Below, in pieces: positions 1-10,266 of a stretch of DNA of 64,000 bases. The first letter of the stretch is position 1, and each line of letters starts with the position of its first letter. This DNA comes from Avena insularis. Taxonomy: Eukaryota; Streptophyta; Magnoliopsida; Poales; Poaceae. A program made the translations under genes and the position numbers. Where the stretch lies: the NCBI GenBank assembly GCA_023614405.1, contig CM042685.1:186902257-186966256 (forward strand), given 5' to 3'. The notes below the pieces were generated by a model. The model was not told the DNA's origin and ran no database searches. It was given only the letters and a program-made list of their open reading frames with translations.

Positions 1-460
1 GCGAAGTTGCTAAGCACTAAGATACTATTGGGGGAGAGGTTATGGGGTTGGACCTTGAAGTGATTCAAGACGGATAGAAAGAAGTGAGAGATGGGCAGAG
101 AAACGCCGCGTACCAATTGCGCCTTGAGGTACACTTTCTCTCCGGCTTGGGGAGAGGGGGTCACCTCGCCGGCTGGCGCCGCCCGCCAGGCGAGCCCTTC
201 CGTCGCGGGGAGATAACCCTTAGTGACCATCTCTTGGATGTCGCGTCCGGTGATGTCCGAGCCGCGCCAGTCGCCTTTGTGCGAGTCTGGCTCCTCTTCT
301 AGGGGCTCCAGCGCCGCCAGATTATGGTGCCGCCGGTGGTTTCAATCAACGCTGATGCGGGGATGACCAGGCCCTCTGGGGGCACGACGATGGAGCTCGC
401 CGGCTTCGCCGTGGCTTCGCTCGACGCCGCCATTGACGGGGATGAGCTGCTGCTAGCCAT
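1..460 (-). pseudogene. Antisense extra ORF (Transposase_28-like), N-terminal fragment, copy 1
   Basis: On the minus strand an ATG at 460 opens a serine-rich start (MASSS...). Downstream codons match the better preserved copy at 2857, including a Lys-Gly-Asp-Trp-Arg-Gly segment and a Trp-Arg-Ala-Ala/Pro segment. A single-base deletion near 320-326, relative to the second copy, breaks the frame. The fragment leaves the window at position 1. ORFs of this kind, antisense to the element and lying between pol and the 3' LTR, are known from Tat-lineage gypsy elements of grasses; the family call rests on recognising the sequence pattern and no search was run. Confidence 0.55.
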
Positions 461-1065
461 GGAGGAGGGAGAGAACGCGACTGGTGCAGAGAGAAAGGCT
501 AGGGTTTCTCAAGGTTTTCCGCGGAGAGCTCGAGGAGGCGTGCGGCTGGAGGAAGAAGACGATGACGCGAGAGAATAGGGTGAAAAAGTGGCAAGTGTCC
601 CACAGTTACTATTTATCTTACTCTGCGTCAAGATTCGTGCAGCAAATCGGACGGTTGCCGCGTAGACGATGTGTTCGTGAACGTGCGCTGTAATTTCGCC
701 ACATCTCCAACCGCCGCCGCCAACGGTTCGTATCTCTCGCGCGGGAAAATCAGATATGATTACGTTCTCTGCAGGTGTGAGTTACGAGGCGTCGCTGAGC
801 TACAGCCTACGTCGCCATAACTGACATGGTAGATGAGCCGTCCCATCGAAGATTCTGACATGGATGGATTTAATCCGACAACGGGAGCGTACGATGGAAG
901 ATTCAGCATTTCTCCGACTTACTCATAGAAGACAGAGAAACCTTTGCAGGGTTCTTTGGGAGGACTACAAGATATTGCTTGACAGTTTGCCGACATCCAT
1001 CTAGACGGAGCATTCCACGGGAAGAGGCAAGATGGCGCAAGATCTCGGAGTTCTCCGGGGGCTAC
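1..1065 (+). mobile_element. 3' internal tail of an upstream LTR-element unit
   Basis: This stretch is repeated, with substitutions and small indels, at about 2398-3460, and in both places it runs straight into an LTR. It is therefore the 3' internal part of an element whose 5' part lies left of the window. It ends in a purine-rich PPT-like stretch (CCGGGGGCTAC) touching the LTR at 1066. It contains the antisense ORF remnant described separately (1-460). The rest, about 461-1065, is GC-rich upstream sequence of that ORF with no coding signal I can support. Confidence 0.8.
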
Positions 1066-1592
1066 TGTTGGGGATATGCTATATGGGTATCCTCATAGCA
1101 TGTCTCTTATCCGACTAACCCGGGTGGCCCATAGTCTGTAGCATGTCCTGTGGCCTTCTGGGCGGCCCAGTTAGGTGGATCCAGAAGGGAGGCCCATGCT
1201 GGATAAAGGAAGGCTATGGTGGAGTCACCAGCGTACCCGGAGCCTTGGAGTGCAAGATACACAAGACTAGTAATAGACGGTGTAGAACTCTATAACCTGT
1301 CCGGCTAGGACTTTTCCCTGTAACCCTAGGATCTGGGACTATATAAGTCGGGCCTATGGGAGCCTTTAGGGCATCGTTTTACACACACCTCGCACAGCGA
1401 ACCTATCTCTGTAACTCGGAGTATTGCCATTATAGTGATTTATAGCAGGAGTAGGATTCCGCCACCGTTGTGGGATCTGAACCTTGGTAAGCTGTGTTAC
1501 ATCGTACCCGTCAACCGTCCGCCTTACCCCACGTCTCTAAACACGCACTGTGAGGACCCCTCCATGGCGTACTCGTCGGCAATACCACGACA
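1066..1592 (+). repeat. LTR, copy 1 (gypsy-like, 527 bp)
   Basis: Opens TGTTGGGGATATGC and closes with CCACGACA, so it has TG...CA ends. It is repeated at 3461-3998 with the same ends. The pair differs clearly, on the order of a dozen changes in the first ~90 bp by eye, so the elements are old. A TATA box (1340-1346) gives plus-strand transcription. It serves as the 3' LTR of the upstream unit and the 5' LTR of the next one. Confidence 0.88.
1340..1346 (+). promoter_or_regulatory. LTR TATA box
   Basis: TATATAA in the LTR, followed by a G+C-rich stretch. The same box sits at the equivalent place (3737-3743) of the other LTR copy, which supports a core promoter for the plus strand of this element. 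Confidence 0.65.
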
Positions 1593-2857
1593 TGGAGCTC
1601 TTCCGCTTTCGCGCCAATGGAGCATCATTGTCAGACATGACCATGACTTCCTTCAACTTTGGATCGTAGATTTGGGCAGCCAGGTTACTCTCCTCTAGAT
1701 CGCTAAGATGTTAAGTGAGAAGTCACCGTGTTAGATAAGATGACACTTGCAAGACGGAAGAACTGGAGTATATGTCGTACATGTAAAATAAATACCTACC
1801 TTTGGGCACTTGCCGTCTACGAACATGTCGTAGGTGATGGTGAAGCCACGCTTCTTATCCTTCACCTTGACGATGTCCTTAAGGCGGAGCTTGACGGAGT
1901 CGCTCAAGAAGTTGTCCACGGAGATGCGGAGGCTATCCCTTCTGTCGCTGGTATACTCGTGCATGAGCTTCACGCGGTGCTGCAGGGGTTGGGTTCGCCT
2001 GATGAACCAGCACATGGCTAGGTCCAAGCCGGTCAAACCCGTCTCTACGAACCATTCTATCTGCCTTATGGCGCGGGAAGCATCGAGGTCAGAGGGAAGG
2101 GAGGCCTGGGATCTCCATGACGAGGCTTCAGCGGCGGCTCCGTCAACGAAGTCCGGGTACGTTACTTGTCGGCCATCCAGAGGGATGTATGGGTCGTAGA
2201 AGTACGTCAGTTGCCAATTTTTGAAGGAATCGTGGCCGACAATGTCGGGGAACCGCTGGCCAGGTCGAATCTTGAAGCTCATGGTGCTGCAGTTCCTGAG
2301 TTATTCCTTGCTATGTCCAGCTTCACGTTTGATGGTGAAGAAGTACACAAAGAGGTCTAACCTAGGCCTTATCCCTAAGTATCCCTCACAGAGCGCCGTG
2401 TAGTTGCTAAGCACTAAGATACTATTGGGGAAAGATTTTGGGGCTAGACTCTATAGTGATTCAAGACGGAGAGGAATAAGTTGGAGATGGGTAGGGAGTC
2501 GCCGCGTACCAGTTGGGCTTTGAGGTACACCTTTTATCCGGCTTGGGCAGAAGGTGTCACCTCACCGGCCAGCGCCGCCCGCCAGGCGAGCCCCTCCGTC
2601 GCAGGGAGGTAGCCCTCGGCAATCAGCTCTTGGATATCACGGTCCGTGATATCTGAGCCGCGCCAGTCGCCCTTGTGCGAATCTAGCTCCTCCTCCAACG
2701 GCTCCAGCACCGCCAGATTAAGGTCGCCGCCGGTGGACTCGATCACCGCCGATGCGGGGATGACCAGGCCCTCTGGAGGCACGACAATGGAGCTCGCCGG
2801 CTTCACCGCGGCTTCGTTTGACGCCGCCATGGAGGGAAAGGTGCTGCTGCTGGCCAT
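1593..2857 (-). pseudogene. Antisense extra ORF (Transposase_28/'putative gypsy type transposon' domain), broken
   Basis: The minus-strand reading starts at ATG 2857 and is open to a TAA at 2534-2536. It continues in recognisable frame past a second TAA near 2304 into a 183-codon open stretch (2282-1731). The segments NWQLTYFYDP, GLTGLDLAMCWF and RRTQPLQHR are typical of the PF04195-type domain found in antisense ORFs of grass Tat-type gypsy elements. After the last recognisable codons comes GTAGGT, a plausible splice donor near 1800. An acceptor-like CTAG near 1697 is followed by an open, Lys/Arg-rich C-terminal stretch running up to the LTR at 1592. It is non-functional here because of the two stops. 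Function of the family is not established. Its intact form would be transcribed opposite to the LTR promoter. Confidence 0.65.
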
Positions 2858-3460
2858 GGGGCGAGGTTGGGTGTGATTGGTGCGGATTGGAGGCTAGGGT
2901 CTTTTTGCGAGTTAGGCGCGGAGAGCTCGAGGGGACACGCGCTGGAGGAAGAAGATGATGCAAGGAGAATGTGGTAAAAAGTGGAAATTCCACCGCGGTT
3001 ACTATTTATCATCTCCAGCATCAAGATTCGTGCAGCTTAATCGGACGGTTGCCGCGTAGACGACGTGTTCGCGAACATGCGCAGAAATTTCGCCACGTCT
3101 CCAACCGTCGCCGCCAACGGTTCGTATCGCTCGCGCGGGAAAATCGGACATGATTGCGTTCTCTGCATGTGTGAGTTACGAGGCGTCGCTGACCTAAGCC
3201 TATGTCATCCTAGCTGGCATAGGCAGATGAGCCATCACATCGGAAGATTCCGGCATGGACGGATCTAGTCCGGCTACGGAAGAGTTCGATGGAAGATTCA
3301 GCATTTCTCCGGCTTACATATTGAAGACGGAGAAAGCCTTGAAGGGTTCTTTGGGAGGACTACAAGATATTGCTTGACGATTTGCTGAAATCCATCTATA
3401 CGGAGCATTCCACACGAAGAGGCAAGACGGCGCAAGATATCGGAGTTCTCCGGGGGCTAC
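2858..3460 (+). other. Non-coding 3' core of element A with PPT
   Basis: This is the upstream flank of the antisense ORF (a possible promoter for it on the minus strand). It is duplicated at about 461-1065. It ends with the PPT-like CTCCGGGGGCTAC directly before the LTR start at 3461. I see no reading frame with codon support here. Confidence 0.6.
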
Positions 3461-3998
3461 TGTTGGGGATATGCTATATGGGTATCCTCATAGCATGTCA
3501 CCTATCCGGATAACCCGGGTGGCCCACAGTTGATAGCATGGCCTATGGCCTGCTGGGCGGCCCAGTTAGATGGATCCAGAAGGGAGGCCCATGCCGGATA
3601 AAGGAAGGCTACGGTTGGAGTCACCGACGTACCCGGAGCCTTGCAGTGCAAGATACACAAGACTAGTAATAGACGGTGTAGGACTATGTGACCTGTTCGG
3701 CTAGGACTTTTCCCTGTAACCCTAGGACCTTGCAACTATATAAGTCGGGCCTATGGGAGCCTTTAGGGCACGATAACTTACAACTTCAGACAACCTCGCA
3801 CAGGGAACCAATCCCTGTAACTCGGTGTATTGCCCTTATAGTGATTTATAGCAGGAGTAGGATTCCGCCACCGTCGTGGGATCTGAACCTGGGTAAGCTG
3901 TGTTACCTCGTATCCGTCAACCGTCTGCCTTCCCCCACATCTCTAAACACGCACTGTGAGGACCCCTCCATGGCGTACTCGTCGGCAATACCACGACA
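3461..3998 (+). repeat. LTR, copy 2 (538 bp), 3' LTR of element A
   Basis: Same TGTTGGGGATATGC start and CCACGACA end as the copy at 1066-1592. TATA box TATATAA at 3737-3743. It is followed by TTGGT, which would be the TSD if the matching copy exists left of the window. Confidence 0.88.
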
Positions 3999-4174
3999 TT
4001 GGTATTAATTAAGGGATCATCTTGTATAATGCTACCATCGTGTATCTAATACTAGCAATCAATAAGATGCATAAAAGGATTAACATCACATGCAGTTATA
4101 GTGACATGATATGGTCATTCTTAGTGCTCCTTGATCTCCATCGAGCACTCCGGCATGATCTCCATCTATCCCAT
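3999..4174 (-). mobile_element. Scrap of BARE1/Angela-type copia leader
   Basis: Read on the minus strand, this matches the plus-strand copia leader at about 33885-34030. Shared blocks include GATGGAGATCATGCCGG, GCATGTGATGTTTATCC-like and GGTAGCATTATA-like words in the same order. Element A is inserted at its one end and element C at the other, so this scrap is older than both. No coding sequence. Confidence 0.65.
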
Positions 4175-5739
4175 TGATGCGTCCAAAATTAAAGCATATT
4201 TAAGTATACAAACTATTCATATTGTCACTCATTACATGCTACATCTAGCTACAACTATGCCTAGTGTATAATTACTAGTTCTCATTCATTTTCACATGGA
4301 CTTTGCACATTAGTAGTTTTATTAGGATTTTATCACCTTTTTCTTGTCTTTAACTTGTGTGTAGGTTCTATGAGAAATCATAGATAAAAGTCCATGGTGA
4401 AATACTCCCGAAGGTCCTTTTTCATGTACCACATTATTCTGTGATGTCCAGATAGACCTAATACCTTCGATCTGGATTACGGATGTAGTATTGTTCTTTT
4501 TCTCTAATAGAACTAGGTTTATTGAATCCTTGGGAAGCAGAAAGCAAAGTGAAGTTACTAAAATGGACCTTCGGGAGTTTTAGAATTCCTTTTGTGTTTT
4601 CATCGGACCAAGAGTTTGTGATCTTTTTATTGTTGTTCACAATGGAGAGAGAGGGCCTGGGGCTTTTGGTTTCACCAGTAGCTGTGCAAAAGATCTGATG
4701 GAAATAAAATATAATAATAAAGTTTGCATGTAATTGTTAGAGCAAGATAATTATGTATGGGCAGCGCATCCATAATTTCTATTACCTCCTCAACCGCTTA
4801 TAGCAATAACCTACTAGTCTCATCCATAGAAGAAAGAGAACTAATGATATGCATAGTGATGTCACTGTTAATCCCAGTAAATCCCTCACATATAACCGTA
4901 CTACCCCTTCTGTCACTGGGTTCCCAACCGGCAGATCAGTCATCAGTCACACTCCCAATACCTGGATCAATCCTTGGGGTCTTGGGTACCTGACAAGTCC
5001 TTATATTAAGGCAAGAGAGGGTACAATAATCATCATGTCATACAAACTAATACATGATCTCATCTATGATAAATAACATGCACAAAAAGCTACATGGCTA
5101 GGCCGAATGCCTTATCCCAAGGAGAATTACTCACACATAGATATGAAATCAACAATCATAAACATTGTAATAGAGATCAAAAGATTGATAGCAAATAGTC
5201 TTACAATGTCACCAATTGGAGAAGAGATCTACTATTACAAGTGGTGGAATATGGCTATGGTGGTGGAGAAGGGTTTGGAGATTAGATCTAGATCTATTCC
5301 TTCGGCGTGGTGGCTTCTGGTGGCAGGGAGAGTTGAGGTCGAAAAGAGAGAGAGTTTTCTCGTCGCCCGAAGCCTCTTTATATAGGGGTCCCTTCACGAA
5401 AGTTGTTTTGTTTGACCTAACGGAGTCGATGGCAACTATATGGCCGGAACTATACAACCGGAATTTTATTCCTGCCGTATAGTTGGTCACTAAGCTTTCT
5501 GGATCCACTTCATGGCTCCTGGCTTCTTTGACGTGTTGGAAATCTCGTATCTTTGACTTTAATGTTGTGATTCCCATCATTATATGCCATTATCTATGCA
5601 GGAAAAAATAGCAAGAAACGATTGCATACCCCTTTGATCATTAGGCATTAATGGCAGGGTTTAGAGAGATATTTCATCAAATATATGAATAATATTTGGT
5701 TTAAATGTGAGTGTGGATTGCTATATTTCACATCCATCA
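4175..5739 (-). repeat. 3' LTR of minus-strand gypsy-like element C
   Basis: On the minus strand it opens TGATGGATGTG (at 5739) and closes GGACGCATCA (at 4175). A PPT-like GCTTGGGGTGGT lies just outside the minus-strand start, which marks it as the 3' LTR. A minus-strand TATA box (5377-5385) precedes a purine-rich leader. The possible TSD is CCCAT at 4170-4174; the partner 5' LTR is not in the window. Open frames on the plus and minus strands around 5107-5580 look like chance frames in the leader. The part at 4404-4577 holds a 14-bp inverted repeat. Confidence 0.72.
5377..5385 (-). promoter_or_regulatory. LTR TATA box, element C
   Basis: The minus strand reads CTATATAAA in a G+C-richer context, about 360 bp inside the minus-strand start of the LTR. 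This is a typical position for the U3/R boundary of a long LTR. Confidence 0.55.
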
Positions 5740-6430
5740 ACCACCCCAAGCTCAGCATTTAAACTGAAATTACAAGATGATGATCTTACTCATAATTGGT
5801 AGTCTCATGTTTCCTCCACTTTATTAATCTGAAAAACTTCAGCATAGATAGAGTAATGGCAAGCATATCATACGGGTTTCATGAATCCTTATAACGCAGC
5901 AAAATTATTGTAAGCATGGATGATTCAAACGAGTAAACTTTATTTCATGTCGTGTAATCAACTCATAAGCTTTCCTTTGAATAATAAAGTATAATTTTAT
6001 AAAATTAAGAGTGTGAGAGTTCGTCATGAAAAAGCATATATACTAAAGTATCTCAATTCTCCCACATCAATAAATCAAGACTTTTCAAGCACTACTTTTC
6101 AAATTCATTGTCCTTCAAGAATTTCAGTTCTTAAGTAATTGACAACATGCCAAAAAATTGCATTAGTTTATTGGGCTATGATGGACACTCGTGGCGTCAC
6201 CAAGGTTTTTGTTCCTTTTGCATAATGATTACTCATATCAGACAGAGGAGTGATTCCATCATGAACATAGCTACCTAGGAGTGCCAAGAATCTTACCCAT
6301 TATAACATTACTGCTACAAATGTTTAATCAACTCATAACCGAAATCTAGGAGTTTCCTCCATGAAGATCGTTCGTAGGCTAGCGGATTCGTTGGCGTCCC
6401 ATGAAGTTTGACATGCATAAATCTATATCA
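5740..6430 (-). mobile_element. Internal region of element C, 3' part
   Basis: Starts with the PPT next to the C LTR and runs to the TSD of element D. AT-rich with no supported ORF; it contains no RT or integrase motif that I can see. The same internal region resumes at 15737 after D. C looks non-autonomous or heavily decayed. Confidence 0.55.
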
Positions 6431-6435
6431 TTCTT
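6431..6435. repeat. TSD of element D (left copy)
   Basis: TTCTT, matching TTCTT at 15732-15736. The copies flank LTR ends TATAACACCC and GGGATGTGACA. Confidence 0.85.
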
Positions 6436-9400
6436 TATAACACCCTCGCCTGATAAGGCTGAGTTCATGTGTATAGTGACAATCCCTGAATCGGTTCACT
6501 GGCACACACAGTACAAAATGATACCAAATATAACTGTGCATCATAAATACAACGAATATGATATAGAATTTATATTATTCATTCAAGTACATAGCGGAAA
6601 ACAAATACAAGGTAGATCTCCATCCTTCAAATGTGCCACAGGCGAACAATTGTTGAGTGGAGTCTCGCGACCTATGAACGATCACTCAGATACGATGTAA
6701 CCTGCAACATGAAACGTTGCAGCCACAAATGGTCAATACATTGAATGTATGGCAAGTAGGATAAAGTGGTTAACAACAGATCTATCAACTACATGCTTAT
6801 TTGGCCAAGTGGAGTTCAGGCTCATTGGCATAAAGCAACAGTTTTATCCTAACATTTGTAACAAATTAGTTTTCCAATACGATAAATAGGACACTCTGGT
6901 TCACTCACAGGTCCTCCTACCCAATTATGTTCACCCAACAAGTTTTAAGTAATTAAGAAATAAGGATGAGTGAGAATATGTCATAGCATCAATGCAGGTC
7001 GCTCAAATTGTCCATAACCGGGGACATGACTAAGTACTTAGTTTAGACACCCTGCAGGGGTTTGTACACTTTACCCATGTGACCTGGCCAACCCAGCTTG
7101 AACCAGCACACGCATATTGTGTGATAATAGGGAGAAGTCCAAGACGAGACAATTCGGGAAGAGCTTCCCAAACCCATCCACACACCGTACCAACCTACAC
7201 TATTCTACATCTCTAGCTACATAGGGTTCGGGTCGCCACAACCTACTAAGTCCAGCCAACCGCCCATTTTATTATTGGCACATGGTTGCACACGAAAGCT
7301 ACCAAACAAAGAAACCAATCCTTTCTCAATGTCCTGGGCGGCAGTCCCCACCATAATCCACACTCGATGACCCAATCAATGCCATTCCTCCCAGGTGGTT
7401 CATTAAAATCATGTTAGTTTGTCATTTAACAAGATAATTTCCTTTCAAAACATATAACTTTTCATGATGTGATTCCCTTCCTTCTCTAAATAGCATAGCT
7501 AAGCAATCTACCAATACGATGGCTCATAAACAAGGAATACTAGGGAATAATATTGGACATAGCATAGCATATACACATCAATTCCTACATATGCAATTCC
7601 ACGAAAACATCTATAATGCATAGAAAAACAGTAGGACATTTATGACCAAGATAGCACCACTTGCCTTTGACGCAGATGTAGTCGATTAGACAATCCTCAC
7701 AATCCTCATAGATATAATGGTTGCACTCGTCATAACCATAATACTTGCAATCATATTAGTTGCAATCATAGTAGTTGCACTCCTCGCAATCTATCGTTCA
7801 AAAACAAAAGCACAACAAGCACACCATTCAAACATTGCAATTATGCACAATACAATAAAACCAATGATGAACAATGCATGCATGATGTTTTAATAGGTCA
7901 CAATAGTTGTATTTAGTGTTCTGAACATTATTAGATCACATGATGCATGTGGAAAGTCATTTAAGGCATTGAAGCATTTATTATTAAAGTTATACGGATT
8001 TAATATGGTTTATCTCACTTGAATTGAACTACTGATGTTTCTGTAGTATTAAATTGTGAACTAAATTCTATTGGATAGGTAATGCAATTTATAACCAGTA
8101 GCAATTTGAATCACCTAAAAAGGAGTTATAGATATTTGTTTATGATTAAAACACTATCGCAATGAGTTTATAGTTTTCTGCATTCATTTCTAATTTCACA
8201 GTACCAAATAATTTGGCATGCAATTTATATGGATAGATATTATCAATACAAAACAGTACCAATTGGTTTCACTAATTTTGGAGATCTGGTTAGTTTTCTA
8301 TGAATTAAATACTATTTAGGAGTGTTTAAATCATTTTAATTATTTTATTCGACAAAAATTATATACAATGCCATATTAATTTTCTACATGAACCATGGAT
8401 TCCATAGACATCTTATTTGTATTTTTATGGTCTACAAATGATTTACTATGATTTGTTTACTCCAAATAGGACATTAAATCATTTAAATTACTACAGTAAA
8501 TATATACTTTAAAAGTCTAATATAACAAAATATTAATATTCTTCACATTTTTATGAATCCATGGACATAAAATTTGCTAAATTTGGAGCTGTAGATTAAT
8601 TTCTATGAATTTTACAAGATCTATCAATTTTCTGTCTTTTAAAATTCAATTAAATTATCAGACGCTGACTGGGTTTGACCGCTGACTGGGTCAAGGGCGA
8701 CGTGGCGCGTTTTTACTGGCCGGTACCTGTTCGGTTTGGTGCTCTATTCTGGAGCGTCAGATAGAGATCAGACGGCTGAGGAGAGAAGCATCCAGTGCCC
8801 AGCGGCTTGGTCAACGCCGGCGTCGGAGGACGGTGGCGGCGGCCCCAGATGGCGACGATGGTGGCGGCTCCAGTGCTTTCTGGCACCGGAAAAGAGGCTC
8901 ACGGGATGTTTCTTGGCGATACGAAGACGGGGTATGATCGGCATGGTCATTTGCCTCTCTAGTGGCCACAGCGGGCGGCTGAAGACGTGTAGGTCCGGCG
9001 AACCTCCGGCGGCTTGGATAGCTTGTCATGGTGCGCTGTAGAAGAAGGAAGAGGGTCAAGGCGAGGCGGGGAAACCAGGCGAAGTCGACAGGGGAAAACA
9101 GAGGGCAAATGGGCGACAAATGCTCGAGTTCGAGCTTTTTCCGAAGCTCCATGGCACGACGGCGGCGAGATCCGGTTGAAGATGCCAAGGTGGCTAGGGT
9201 TTGAGGAATTTCCGAAAACAGAAAAGGAGCAGTGGGGCCAGAGTATATATGGAGCAGAAATCTGGAGAGGGGGGTTTGGATTTGAGCGGATTCGTCGAGG
9301 AACTCGTTCAGGATCGAAAGGGAGTTCGTCTCGGGTTCATTCTCCCAGTCCAAGGAGGAAGAAGGCCGGGTGGTCCCCACCTGTCAGCGAGCGGGGAGAG

Positions 9401-10229
9401 GGGAAAGCGGGCTGCAGGGCTGCTCTGGTTCTCGCGTGGGCCGCTGATGGGCTGCTGCGCGCCGCGCATAGCGAGTGGGTGGGCGGTAGCAAGGTTGGGT
9501 GGGCTGGCCCTGGTCGTCCAGTCCGGGGTAGCTAGGTTTTTTTTTGTTTTTTTTTGTTTTCTTATGTAGATTTAGTTTTAGGTACCCAATTTAGGTCAAA
9601 CTAATTTCTAAATACTTGAAATTTCACAAGAATTATTTTACGACAGTAATAACCTATTTTCCATCCATTCCAAATGTTTCAACTAAAAAAATTTGAGTGT
9701 GGTTTATAGGGCTTTCACTTTATTTCTTTTATTCCTTTTTTCTGTTTTAGTAATTCTTTTATAGGATATGTTTTATAGCTCCAAATGGACTCAAATAAAT
9801 TTCAGTGGTTTTCTAGAATTGTCCTCTATCAATATACCAATTCACTAATATCTTTTCTCAAGTTTTACTATGGACAAACCATAGATATTTGGTTCCACTT
9901 AGAATGGGAAATTCCCATTTAGGGTTTTGACTTTATTTTTGGGCAATATCATTTCCTTCTTAGGGTTTATATGCAGTGATGCTCATGCATGCTTCATGAT
10001 TTTAAATGTTGAAATCTTACACACCAATTCTACAATCAGTAATCAATCCATGCCCTTTTTCCTATATGGCTACTTAGGTCATAACAAACCAACATAAGGT
10101 TTTGAATCAAGGTTGAGAGGATTTTTAATTCAAAAAGTTTCTTCTCTTTGAGAAATTTCAACAAAGTCAAACAATCAATCAAACTTATTTTATTTATTTC
10201 ACATTCAAAAATTAATTTGGGATGTGATA
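6436..10229 (-). repeat. 3' LTR of element D (3794 bp)
   Basis: Left end TATAACACCC, right end GGGATGTGATA (the partner LTR ends GGGATGTGACA). AT-rich overall, with a GC-rich island at 8690-9540. A block shared with the LTRs of G and E lies at 7001-7079, and a CACGT-type/GGTACC motif pair at 8698-8727. Plus- and minus-strand open frames inside the island (8736-9569) recur in the partner LTR with different lengths and frames. I treat them as chance frames. Confidence 0.87.
8690..9540 (-). promoter_or_regulatory. GC-rich promoter/leader island of D 3' LTR
   Basis: This is a sharp GC-rich island inside an AT-rich LTR. On the minus strand CCATATATACTC (near 9245-9256) is the best TATA box. Transcription would run leftwards through the island, which ends with GGTACC (8722-8727) and a CACGT-core word (about 8699-8705). 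Equivalent islands occur in the other D LTR and in G, H and E. Confidence 0.5.
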
Positions 10230-10247
10230 GACTACCACCCTTAAAAG

Positions 10248-10266
10248 AAATCTCGTCCCGAGATTT
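10248..10266 (-). other. Conserved pre-PPT hairpin, element D
   Basis: Perfect 8-bp stem AAATCTCG/CGAGATTT with a 3-nt loop, directly upstream (minus sense) of the PPT. Counterparts: 43333-43352 in G and 60993-61011 in E. Confidence 0.7.

Larger units (their letters stand above)
1066..3998 (+). mobile_element. LTR element A: LTR / antisense-ORF core / LTR
   Basis: Two LTRs (1066-1592 and 3461-3998) enclose an 1868-bp core. The core holds only the antisense ORF remnant and its upstream region; no gag, protease, RT or integrase is visible on either strand. No TGGTATCAGAGC-type PBS follows the first LTR. Instead the antisense ORF's 3' end abuts the LTR. It is a defective derivative, and together with the unit to its left it forms a tandem LTR-core-LTR-core-LTR arrangement. 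Its right end falls inside a copia scrap at 3999. Confidence 0.75.

Noticed and set aside
8736..9569. Overlapping long open frames on both strands in GC islands (also 14270-15089, 25441-25950, 42372-42843, 56161-57038, 62440-63341)
   Set aside because: They lie in LTR promoter/leader islands. The partner LTR has frames of different length and frame, and no domain is recognisable. High GC lowers stop frequency.
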